Shown here: piece by piece, positions 1 through 7,232 of the stretch | Layout: each line of letters opens with the position of its first letter | Numbering within the stretch: position 1 is the stretch's first letter | NCBI RefSeq assembly: GCF_007827465.1 | Contig: NZ_VISL01000001.1 | Span: 935,001-999,000, forward strand | Direction of reading: 5' to 3' | DNA length: 64,000 nt | Source of the DNA: Dokdonia sp. Hel_I_53 | GTDB taxonomy: Bacteria > Bacteroidota > Bacteroidia > Flavobacteriales > Flavobacteriaceae | The notes under the pieces: generated by a model | Told to the model about the DNA's origin: nothing | The model's input: the letters and a program-made list of their open reading frames with translations, nothing else | The model's database searches: none | Translations under genes and position numbers: made by a program

Positions 1-39
1 GTTACAACAGGATAGATTATTTCTTTCAAAAATCTAAAT

Positions 40-69
40 AAAAAAACCCCACACAAATTTTGCGTGGGG
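40..69 (-). terminator. Rho-independent terminator of the OmpA-like lipoprotein gene
   Basis: A hairpin with arms CCCCAC and GTGGGG (47-69) is followed on the minus strand by seven T residues (40-46). It lies just past the stop codon at 94. Confidence 0.8.
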
Positions 70-93
70 CTCTTAACTAAAGATACTTAACTA

Positions 94-804
94 TTATCCT
101 TTTACTCCTGCTTCTTTCATTGCTTCTTCCTTCATTTGTTCATTAGGAACAATTGCAAGTTGCACTCTTCTATTTTGTGCTCTACCCTCTGCTGTATCAT
201 TACTAGCTGCTGGTTGATCTTCACCATACCAAACCGTTGTAAATCTAGACGGAAGTAATCCTGTTCCTACCATATAATTAGTAACTGCGTTTGCACGGTT
301 CTTTGATAACGTCATGTTTAAAGCATCACTACCTTGACTATCAGTATGCCCTGCAACAATTACATTTGTTTGATCATACTCCTTCATTACATTAGAAAGC
401 TTGTTTAATAATGTTTGGGAATCTGCATTCACATTATATTTCCCAGTATCAAAATACACCCCTGAATTCTCATCAAATGTTACTATAATACCATCATCAA
501 CACGCTCTACAGTAGCTCCAGGAATTTCTTTTTCAATTTCTTGTGCTTGTTTATCCATTTTGTTTCCTATGATAACACCAGCAGTTCCTCCTACTACACC
601 ACCGATCACGGCACCTAATTCTCCGTTACCACCTTTACCAACATTGTTACCCAAAATTGCACCTAAAACAGCACCTCCAGTAGCTCCTATTACAGCTCCT
701 TTTTGTTTGTTATTTGCATTTTTAGTAGCCTCACAGCTAGTAAATCCTGTAATCATTACTACACCTAGTGCAGCAACAGCAATATTCTTTATAATTGATT
801 TCAT
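94..804 (-). CDS. OmpA family lipoprotein with glycine-zipper segment
   Basis: This is probably an outer-membrane lipoprotein that anchors the envelope to peptidoglycan. A signal sequence ends in a lipobox (GFTSC, Cys about residue 24). A Gly/Ala-rich glycine-zipper stretch spans about residues 36-80. A C-terminal OmpA domain (about 115-220) carries the typical GHTDSQG and NRRVQL peptidoglycan-binding signatures. The length of 236 residues is usual for glycine-zipper OmpA lipoproteins of Bacteroidota. It is followed by its own terminator, and a lipocalin-like lipoprotein lies 20 bp upstream on the same strand. The family assignment is firm; the exact role is inferred. Confidence 0.9.
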   Translation of the reverse strand: MKSIIKNIAVAALGVVMITGFTSCEATKNANNKQKGAVIGATGGAVLGAILGNNVGKGGNGELGAVIGGVVGGTAGVIIGNKMDKQAQEIEKEIPGATVERVDDGIIVTFDENSGVYFDTGKYNVNADSQTLLNKLSNVMKEYDQTNVIVAGHTDSQGSDALNMTLSKNRANAVTNYMVGTGLLPSRFTTVWYGEDQPAASNDTAEGRAQNRRVQLAIVPNEQMKEEAMKEAGVKG

Positions 805-824
805 ACTATCGTTTTAAATGCAGA

Positions 825-1319
825 TTACTCTGCTGTTTTTGTAAAGTTCATTGTAATTTTAAAAGGCTCGCCACCTTCTGTAACAGTTTGCGTCATTGTT
901 AGGCTTGAATCTGTAAGGTATGCTAGGTTTACTCTATAACCAGCATTATTCATTGTACTCTTCATGCGCTCATCTGTAGGCTTTAAAAGAATATCGTAAT
1001 TCATTGCATTACCATTATTCTGTGGTATGTCCCAGATAAAATAACTCTTACCCTCTGCACAACCTGATGTTGGGTCTAATTCGTAATTTCCAAAGTTGTT
1101 ATTTGGAATAAATCTCCATGTACTTCCTACCATACATTCTGTAGTAACGTTGTCAAAAAGTTTTACATCGTAAATTCCATCACGATCATAAGAAATATCT
1201 GTTAATGACCACAACCCTTTAAGTGTCTTTTCAGACTCCTTGATTACCTGATCACTTGATCCACAGCTCACAAATACAGCTACTATAGCAACGAGCATTA
1301 ATTGTTTAATTGATTTCAT
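825..1319 (-). CDS. Lipocalin-like lipoprotein
   Basis: This is a small exported lipoprotein of about 164 residues. The start is placed at the ATG at 1319 because a good signal peptide begins there (MKSIKQLMLVAIVAVFVSC); an upstream in-frame ATG at 1343 would add eight residues ahead of it. The lipobox Cys is near residue 19. The mature part has the GLWSLTDISYD and TWRFIPNNNFGNYEL patterns of lipocalin-like proteins in Bacteroidota, with paired cysteines (ttEC and SGC) that could form a disulfide. The ligand is unknown. It probably shares a transcript with the OmpA lipoprotein 20 bp downstream. Confidence 0.7.
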   Translation of the reverse strand: MKSIKQLMLVAIVAVFVSCGSSDQVIKESEKTLKGLWSLTDISYDRDGIYDVKLFDNVTTECMVGSTWRFIPNNNFGNYELDPTSGCAEGKSYFIWDIPQNNGNAMNYDILLKPTDERMKSTMNNAGYRVNLAYLTDSSLTMTQTVTEGGEPFKITMNFTKTAE

Positions 1320-1333
1320 AGATTTTAGATTTA

Positions 1334-1369
1334 AAAAAAGCAACTTCCTTAAAAATAAAAGGAAATTGC
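1334..1369 (-). terminator. Terminator after the DUF1328 small protein gene
   Basis: Arms GCAACTTCCTT and AAGGAAATTGC (one mismatch) surround an 8-base loop. A T-run follows on the minus strand (1334-1340 read in reverse). It separates the small membrane protein gene from the lipoprotein gene at 825-1319. Confidence 0.7.
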
Positions 1370-1390
1370 TTAGATAAGTTAGTCTGTTTC

Positions 1391-1552
1391 TTACTTCTTA
1401 AATAATCTACTTACTAGAGATAGTACGAATAAGATTATAAAAATGAAGAATAAAATTTTTGCGATGCTTTCAGCTCCAGATGCAATTCCTCCGAATCCGA
1501 ATATGGCAGCTATAATTGCGATAACGATAAAAATGATAGTCCAACGTAACAT
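1391..1552 (-). CDS. DUF1328 (YtjA-like) small membrane protein
   Basis: A 53-codon open reading frame starts [20 protein letters not shown] and ends SRLFKK. It has two hydrophobic segments (about residues 4-22 and 31-48) around a [12 protein letters not shown] loop. That pattern (MLRW start, [16 protein letters not shown]) is the hallmark of the DUF1328/YtjA family of tiny inner-membrane proteins, whose function is not established. A terminator follows directly. The gene stands alone between the E1 dehydrogenase and the lipoproteins. Length and motif order match the family, so the call is fairly secure despite the small size. Confidence 0.85.
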   Translation of the reverse strand: MLRWTIIFIVIAIIAAIFGFGGIASGAESIAKILFFIFIILFVLSLVSRLFKK

Positions 1553-1697
1553 AATTTTTGTTTTTATTGATTAGTATGAGATAAAAGTAATTTTACATCC
1601 CACGTTTTATTCAAAAATTAGCAGGCTTTAACGAAGAAATGTTAATAGCTCATTAATAATGTTACACTTTACTGCTTTTTGCTTAAAAAATTAACAA

Positions 1698-3704
1698 TTA
1701 GTATTTAAGTAATTCTATCATTGTTTCTTTAAGGCGTTTACGTGATAAATATTGATCTTCTAGGTCCTTATTAAACGGAATAGGAGTATCAAGACTAGCC
1801 ACTCTTCTAACGGGTGCATCTAATGACTCAAAACAATTTTCCATAATCATCGCAGAGATGTCTGACATAATGCTACCAAAAGCAGAGTCTTCTGTTAATA
1901 GAAGTACACGCCCTGTTTTACGAACTGACTTAAAAATAGCATCAGTATCTAGAGGCTGCAAAGTTCTGAGGTCAATCAAATCTGTTTCAATATGAGAAAG
2001 TTCATTAAGCATCTCAAGAGCCCAATGTACCCCAGCCCCGTATGTTATAATTGTAAGTTGCTCTCCCGTGCGCAGTAGAGATGCTTTTCCTAACGGTATC
2101 GTATAATAATTTGCAGGCACTTCCTCTCTTATACTTCTGTATAATGCTTTATGTTCAAAGAAGAGTACTGGATTAGGATCTTCAATAGCCGTCGCAAGTA
2201 AGCCTTTTGCATCTGCTGGAAATGCTGGGTAAACTACTTTTAATCCAGGTGTATGAGTAAACCAAGCCTCATTGGTCTGAGAGTGAAAAGGTCCTGCGGC
2301 CACACCTGCTCCACAAGGCATACGAACTACTACATCTGCAGGTTGCGACCACCGGTAATATGATTTTGCTAAATAATTTACTAAAGGATTAAAACCTGAC
2401 GTAGCAAAATCTGAAAACTGCATTTCCATTACCGCTTTCATTCCGTTAATTGATAACCCCATTGAGGTTTCAACAATCGCACTTTCACAAATAGGCGTAT
2501 TACGCACACGATCTTTCCCAAAAGCTTCTACAAAACCTTCAGTAATTTTAAAAACACCTCCATACTCTGCTACATCCTGACCCATAATAATAAGGTCATC
2601 ATATTTCTCCATAGACTGTTTAAGTCCTTTTGAAATTGCATCTATGAGTCTTAGTTCTTCTGTTTCTTCACTCGGTTTACTTTCGCGAAAGCTAAAAGGA
2701 GCAAATACATCATTTACCTCTGTGTCTAGATCAGGGATGATCTCATTTTCACCATAAGCAAGATCTAAGTGCTCATTAATTTCTGCAGTAAATGCTTCTG
2801 TAAATTGCGCATGCATTTCTTCAGTAATTACTTCCTCATCAAGCAGAAACTGTTTAAAATTCACTACAGGGTCTTTTTGGGCCCAAGAATCCATTAATTC
2901 CTGAGGCACGTACTTTGTACCACTAGCCTCCTCATGACCACGCATTCTAAACGTTTTGAATTCGATCAGTACAGGCCTAGGATTAATTCGAATATCCTCT
3001 GTAATGCTTTTAATTTTGCTATAAACCTCTAAAATATTATTGCCATCTATGATATGGGACTCCATTCCGTAGCCCTTTGCTCTATACGCTAGGTGTTCAC
3101 ACTTATACTGCTCTGAAGTAGGTGTTGACAATCCGTACCCGTTATTTTCTATACAAAATAAAACAGGTAGATCCCAAACAGATGCTACATTGAGTGCTTC
3201 ATGAAAGTCTCCTTCGCTTGTCCCTCCTTCCCCTGTAAATACAGCTGTAACAGACTTTTCGTTACGTAATTTATGGGCAAGTGCAATTCCATCTGCAACA
3301 CCTAGTTGTGGTCCTAAATGAGAAATCATCCCCACAATATTAAATTCTTGTGTACCAAAATGAAAACTACGGTCCCTACCCTTAGTAAACCCGCTCATTT
3401 TACCTTGCCACTGTGTAAAGAGTCTGTATAATGGAATCTCTCTAGTAGTGAACACACCCAAGTTACGGTGCATAGGTAATATATATTCTTCATTTTTCAT
3501 GGCCATTGTAACTCCTACAGAAATGGCTTCTTGACCTATCCCAGCAAACCATTTAGAGATCTTACCCTGTCTTAAAAGAATGAGCATTTTCTCCTCGATC
3601 ATACGAGGTTTAAGCATTGACTTATAAAGAGCTAGAAGTTCTTCATTTGATATTCCTTCCCTATTATAGGTAAAAGGTTTAGTTTGAGATATTGAATGTT
3701 GCAT
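1698..3704 (-). CDS. Fused alpha/beta E1 component of a 2-oxoacid dehydrogenase
   Basis: This thiamine-diphosphate enzyme carries out the first, decarboxylating step of a 2-oxoacid dehydrogenase complex, most likely the branched-chain type, feeding acyl groups to a lipoyl E2. The alpha half (about residues 20-325) holds the ThDP motif GEG (158-160) closing at NN (187-188). The beta half (about 350-668) contains the transketolase-like pyrimidine and C-terminal domains (GQDVAEYGGVF, PICESAIVE). Alpha and beta are separate genes in many bacteria and fused here, as in many Bacteroidota. The linker between halves (FRESK, 339-343) is encoded by a copy of the window's repeated palindrome. Substrate specificity cannot be read from sequence alone. 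Confidence 0.88.
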   Translation of the reverse strand: MQHSISQTKPFTYNREGISNEELLALYKSMLKPRMIEEKMLILLRQGKISKWFAGIGQEAISVGVTMAMKNEEYILPMHRNLGVFTTREIPLYRLFTQWQGKMSGFTKGRDRSFHFGTQEFNIVGMISHLGPQLGVADGIALAHKLRNEKSVTAVFTGEGGTSEGDFHEALNVASVWDLPVLFCIENNGYGLSTPTSEQYKCEHLAYRAKGYGMESHIIDGNNILEVYSKIKSITEDIRINPRPVLIEFKTFRMRGHEEASGTKYVPQELMDSWAQKDPVVNFKQFLLDEEVITEEMHAQFTEAFTAEINEHLDLAYGENEIIPDLDTEVNDVFAPFSFRESKPSEETEELRLIDAISKGLKQSMEKYDDLIIMGQDVAEYGGVFKITEGFVEAFGKDRVRNTPICESAIVETSMGLSINGMKAVMEMQFSDFATSGFNPLVNYLAKSYYRWSQPADVVVRMPCGAGVAAGPFHSQTNEAWFTHTPGLKVVYPAFPADAKGLLATAIEDPNPVLFFEHKALYRSIREEVPANYYTIPLGKASLLRTGEQLTIITYGAGVHWALEMLNELSHIETDLIDLRTLQPLDTDAIFKSVRKTGRVLLLTEDSAFGSIMSDISAMIMENCFESLDAPVRRVASLDTPIPFNKDLEDQYLSRKRLKETMIELLKY
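2680..2691. repeat. Dispersed palindrome, copy 1 (12 bp)
   Basis: TTTCGCGAAA with one extra C/G pair. It lies in the linker codons of the fused E1 gene and is read as FRES. Confidence 0.9.
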
Positions 3705-3824
3705 GTGGTCAATTATATTACAGAGTAAATGTAATAATTATTGGGAAGAGGAGAAGTAGAAAAAACATATGATAACTAATTGAACTTAATAGGCATTGTT
3801 AGTTAAAAAAAAGTTTGATCTACA

Positions 3825-3840
3825 CGCTTTCGCGAAAGCG
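3825..3840. repeat. Dispersed palindrome, copy 2 (16 bp)
   Basis: Perfect CGCTTTCGCGAAAGCG in the divergent intergenic region between the E1 dehydrogenase and the 2OG oxygenase, about 85 bp upstream of the oxygenase -7 element. Confidence 0.9.
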
Positions 3841-3925
3841 GATAGCTTACATAAACAACATATTTACTTAACATGAACTATATCGCTATATCAAATAACA
3901 AATTTCAAAACAGGTACGGTTTCAT

Positions 3926-3933
3926 TATATTTG
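3926..3933 (+). promoter_or_regulatory. TAnnTTTG promoter element for the 2OG oxygenase
   Basis: TATATTTG matches the Bacteroidota -7 consensus and lies 25 bp before the ATG at 3959. No clear -33 TTG was found. Confidence 0.5.
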
Positions 3934-3958
3934 TACCACAATCGCAAATAGCTAACTA

Positions 3959-4909
3959 ATGAATAATATACCTAGTGTTGACCTCGCAGATTTTTTAAGT
4001 GATGATCCAGATCGAAAACAGAAATTTGTAAATGAAATTGGTTCGGCATATGAGGACATAGGTTTTGTATCGCTAAAAAACCATTTCTTAGATGATGCCC
4101 TTGTAGATGATTTATATAAAAGTGTAAAAGATTTTTTTTCCCTTCCAGAAGATACTAAAATGAAATACGAGATTGAAGGCGGTGGCGGACAGCGTGGATA
4201 TATTTCATTTGGTAAAGAACACGCAAAAGGTAAAAAAGAAGGAGATTTAAAAGAATTCTGGCACTTTGGTCAAGAGGCAGACGAAGATGCAAATCTTGCA
4301 GAAGCATATCCAGGAAATATCATGGTTAATGAACTTCCTGCTTTTAATGAAAAAGGAATGGAAGCCTACAGAATGCTCGAGAAAACCGGTATTTATGTTT
4401 TAAGAGCATTAGCACTATATATAGGACTTGACGAATTTTATTTTGACCACTGGGCTCGTAATGGAAATAGTATTTTACGTCCTATTCACTACCCTCCTAT
4501 TACTGAAGAGCCAAAAGGTGCTGTACGAGCAGGTGCACATGGTGATATAAATTTAATTACCCTTTTAATGGGAGCTTCTGCTGGAGGACTTCAGGTATTA
4601 CGTAAAGATGGTGAATGGATAGATGCCATACCTAATGAAGATGAGCTTGTAATTAATGTAGGTGATATGTTAGAACGCCATACTAATAACAAATTGCGTT
4701 CTACCATCCACAGGGTTGTAAACCCACCAAAAGAAGAATGGGGAACCGCACGCTATTCTATTCCATTTTTTATGCACCCTAGGTCAGATATGAAACTAAA
4801 CTGTCTAGATGAGTGTGTTGATGAAGAGCATCCTAAAGCTTTTGAGGATATCACAGCTGGAGAATTTTTACACCAACGCCTCGTAGAAATTGGCCTTATT
4901 AAAGAATAG
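3959..4909 (+). CDS. Isopenicillin N synthase-like 2OG-Fe(II) oxygenase
   Basis: This is a 316-residue soluble non-heme iron oxygenase that should couple oxidation of an unknown substrate to 2-oxoglutarate decarboxylation. The N-terminal DIOX_N region (about 4-115) is followed by the double-stranded beta-helix core. The iron ligands are H194 and D196 (AHGDIN) and H251 (STIHRV). The co-substrate motif RxS is R265/S267 (ARYSIPFF). All catalytic residues are present. It is preceded by its own promoter and a palindrome copy; the next gene on the strand starts 72 bp downstream, so co-transcription is uncertain. Related proteins act on small molecules, but the substrate cannot be inferred here. Confidence 0.85.
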   Translation: MNNIPSVDLADFLSDDPDRKQKFVNEIGSAYEDIGFVSLKNHFLDDALVDDLYKSVKDFFSLPEDTKMKYEIEGGGGQRGYISFGKEHAKGKKEGDLKEFWHFGQEADEDANLAEAYPGNIMVNELPAFNEKGMEAYRMLEKTGIYVLRALALYIGLDEFYFDHWARNGNSILRPIHYPPITEEPKGAVRAGAHGDINLITLLMGASAGGLQVLRKDGEWIDAIPNEDELVINVGDMLERHTNNKLRSTIHRVVNPPKEEWGTARYSIPFFMHPRSDMKLNCLDECVDEEHPKAFEDITAGEFLHQRLVEIGLIKE

Positions 4910-4981
4910 TACTTACATATATACAATGCGTGGGTAGTCATAGGTTTTACCGTATTATTCACGCTTTTATTGCTCAGACAA

Positions 4982-5314
4982 ATGGACTTAAGCGATCAAC
5001 TTAAAAACCTATTCCCAGATCATACCCCAGAAGGAACTCAAGAGGAAGACCTTCCCTTAGAAGATACATTATGGATTCAAAATGATCCTCTCCTTTGTAA
5101 GTATGAAAAACGGAAAGGAAAACCTATTACAATAATAGAAGGATATACTGGAGAAACCTCTGATTTTAAGATTCTAGCAAAAGAAATTAAAGTATATTTA
5201 GGTGTAGGTGGTAGTTTCAAAAATGAAAGTATCATCATCCAAGGCGACTACCGCGATCGCATCATGAGTTTTTTGAAGGACAAAGGATTTAAAACTAAGC
5301 GCGTAGGCGGTTAA
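4982..5314 (+). CDS. SUI1/YciH family translation initiation factor
   Basis: This 110-residue protein has an eIF1/SUI1 domain over about residues 30-110, with the pattern YEKRKGKPIT, KILAKEIKVYLGVGGSFK and IIIQGDYRDRIMSFL, as in E. coli YciH. The family binds the small ribosomal subunit and affects start-codon selection. The ATG at 4982 is preferred over an in-frame TTG at 4970, because the protein then begins MDLSDQLKNLF. The stop codon overlaps the next start by one base, so it heads a three-gene operon with the DUF1835 protein and the nucleoside phosphorylase. Confidence 0.85.
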   Translation: MDLSDQLKNLFPDHTPEGTQEEDLPLEDTLWIQNDPLLCKYEKRKGKPITIIEGYTGETSDFKILAKEIKVYLGVGGSFKNESIIIQGDYRDRIMSFLKDKGFKTKRVGG

Positions 5315-6243
5315 TGAAACAAACACTACATATAGTTAATGGCGATTCTTTAACTACTAAGCTCACTGAAAATTACATAAAAGGAGACGTTGCTGTGTGG
5401 CGTGAAATGCTTTGTGAAGGTAAAACGGTAGTTAATCTTGCTAGTGATGAATTTATAAAAACTCGTTTATCCTTTTTTAAAAAAAATTATCCTGATCATG
5501 CACGGTCATACGAAGACAAATTTGGTTCTCAACTAGCTATTATAGCAGGTGGGGATCAATACAAAGAAATTGTTCTTTGGTTTGAATATGATCTCTTTTG
5601 CCATATCAATATGATAGCTTGCATCAGTTTTTTAAGATCTTTAGAGCTGTCAAAAAATATATACTTAGTATGTAGTGGCTGGATAGAATCTGAGACACAA
5701 CTGCATGGATTATCAGAGCTCTCAAATAAGCAGCTTCTAAATCACTATGAGAATAAAGTATTGCTGGACAATCATGATCTCTTCCTTGCAGATGATTTAT
5801 GGAGAATCTATTGCGGTGATGACCACCTTAAATTTAAACCCAGTATCGCCAAAAATTCAAACTTTAAATATCTTGCTAACTGTATTAGTGCCCATAAAGA
5901 ACGCTTTCCTCATCAAGAAACAGGTCTTAACACCTTAGAGACTAACATGCTTGAACTTATACGTAAGTATAAGATAAAATCGAAACATCAACTTTGTGGT
6001 TATATGCTTAATTATCAAGGATACTATGGGTATGGAGACATACAAATTCTGAAGATGATAAGTCGAATGGATTCTTTTTTTACCAATGAAGATAATATTC
6101 TTGCACTCACAGAAAAAGGAATAGCCGTACTTGAAGACAATTTAAATGTAAGAAACTCGATGGTATATCAATGTCCTCTAGGCGGAACATTTAAATATGA
6201 TTATAGCTACAATAGCAAGGATCACCAACTATCAAAAATTTAA
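5314..6243 (+). CDS. DUF1835 domain-containing protein
   Basis: This 309-residue protein opens with HIVNGDSLTTKL and DVAVWREMLCEG, the signature of the DUF1835 domain (about residues 1-125), with FEYDLFCHINMIACI as its conserved core. The C-terminal part (about 190-295) resembles the DUF3658-type extension often found with it and may be a winged-helix-like region. No catalytic residues are established for the family. It overlaps the SUI1 gene by one base and ends 3 bp before the phosphorylase, so translation of all three is probably coupled. Function unknown. Confidence 0.75.
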   Translation: MKQTLHIVNGDSLTTKLTENYIKGDVAVWREMLCEGKTVVNLASDEFIKTRLSFFKKNYPDHARSYEDKFGSQLAIIAGGDQYKEIVLWFEYDLFCHINMIACISFLRSLELSKNIYLVCSGWIESETQLHGLSELSNKQLLNHYENKVLLDNHDLFLADDLWRIYCGDDHLKFKPSIAKNSNFKYLANCISAHKERFPHQETGLNTLETNMLELIRKYKIKSKHQLCGYMLNYQGYYGYGDIQILKMISRMDSFFTNEDNILALTEKGIAVLEDNLNVRNSMVYQCPLGGTFKYDYSYNSKDHQLSKI

Positions 6244-6246
6244 TTT

Positions 6247-7128
6247 ATGAAAATTGCAGCTTCAGAGCTCATCCTCAATGAGGATGGATCTATATATCAC
6301 TTACAACTAAAGCCAGAGAATATTGCAAATACCATTATTACGGTAGGTGATCCCGATCGAGTAGATACCATTACAAAATATTTTGATTCTATAAGGTTTT
6401 CAACGCATAAGCGGGAGTTCAAAACAACAACAGGTACTTATAAGGGGAAAGAACTTACAGTAATTTCTACAGGAATAGGTACCGATAATATAGATATTGT
6501 TCTAAATGAGTTAGACGCACTTGTGAATATTGATTTAGAAACACGAACTGTAAAATCTACCCAAACTTCCTTAGATATTATACGCATAGGTACAAGCGGT
6601 TCAATACAGAGCGATATTCCTATAGATAGTTTTTTAATATCTAAGTACGCTATTGGGTTAGATGCTCTTGTTCACTTTTACAATAGTGCCCACATTCAGA
6701 ATGAGGAAATTCAACAATCCTTTGTGCAACACATGTCTTGGGCTCCTGAGAAAAGTACACCATATGTGGTAAGTTGCGATGCATCGCTTGCTGCAACATT
6801 TAGCGCTCCGCAAGTACATCATGGATTTACGGCTACAAATATAGGTTTCTATGCCCCTCAAGGGAGAAGGCTTCGACTTGATACTAGTGACGCGTCTATG
6901 AATGATAAATTGGCTTCATTCCGCTTTCGCGAAAGCGAAAAAGACTTACGTATCACAAATCTAGAAATGGAGACCTCAGGTATTTATGGTCTCGCAAAAT
7001 TATTGGGCCATAGAGCAGTTTCTCTCAATGCTATTTTAGCAAATCGTGCTAGCGGTACTTTCTCCGCATCTCCTAGAAAGCTTACTGAAAACCTTATACA
7101 ATTTGCACTCGATTGTTTAGTTAAATAA
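6247..7128 (+). CDS. Nucleoside phosphorylase (uridine phosphorylase-like)
   Basis: This is a 293-residue member of the PNP/UDP phosphorylase family, which splits nucleosides with phosphate during salvage. Visible motifs are the phosphate-binding VGDPDRV near the N-terminus, STGIGTDNIDIV, IIRIGTSGSIQ in the core, and NLEMETSGIYGLA for the ribose-binding Met-Glu pair. The pattern favours uridine phosphorylase over purine nucleoside phosphorylase, though specificity is inferred. It is the last gene of the SUI1-DUF1835 operon. A palindrome copy encodes RFRES just ahead of the active-site NLEMET strand. Confidence 0.85.
   Translation: MKIAASELILNEDGSIYHLQLKPENIANTIITVGDPDRVDTITKYFDSIRFSTHKREFKTTTGTYKGKELTVISTGIGTDNIDIVLNELDALVNIDLETRTVKSTQTSLDIIRIGTSGSIQSDIPIDSFLISKYAIGLDALVHFYNSAHIQNEEIQQSFVQHMSWAPEKSTPYVVSCDASLAATFSAPQVHHGFTATNIGFYAPQGRRLRLDTSDASMNDKLASFRFRESEKDLRITNLEMETSGIYGLAKLLGHRAVSLNAILANRASGTFSASPRKLTENLIQFALDCLVK
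6922..6937. repeat. Dispersed palindrome, copy 3 (16 bp)
   Basis: Perfect CGCTTTCGCGAAAGCG inside the phosphorylase gene, read as RFRES. Confidence 0.9.
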
Positions 7129-7164
7129 TCTATTCCCTAGTGAAGTTTCTATGAGCATAAATGA

Positions 7165-7197
7165 CCTATATATTTAACAAAGCCTTAAATATATAGG
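7165..7197. repeat. AT-rich inverted repeat upstream of ppk1
   Basis: Two perfect 13-bp arms (CCTATATATTTAA and its complement) flank a 7-base loop. It lies between the phosphorylase stop and the ppk1 promoter element at 7211. No T-run follows, so an operator or a weak 3' stabilising hairpin is more likely than a terminator. Confidence 0.7.
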
Positions 7198-7210
7198 AAT
7201 GGCGCTTTTG

Positions 7211-7218
7211 TACATTTG
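7211..7218 (+). promoter_or_regulatory. TAnnTTTG promoter element for ppk1
   Basis: TACATTTG matches the -7 consensus and lies 14 bp before the ATG, implying a very short leader. The large inverted repeat ends 13 bp upstream. Confidence 0.5.
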
Positions 7219-7232
7219 ACAAAAAGCCCATA

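Noticed and set aside
401..817. Open frame of 138 codons on the plus strand opposite the OmpA lipoprotein gene
   Set aside because: It is antisense to a clear gene, Pro/Thr/Ala rich from the complement of Gly codons, and has no start context.
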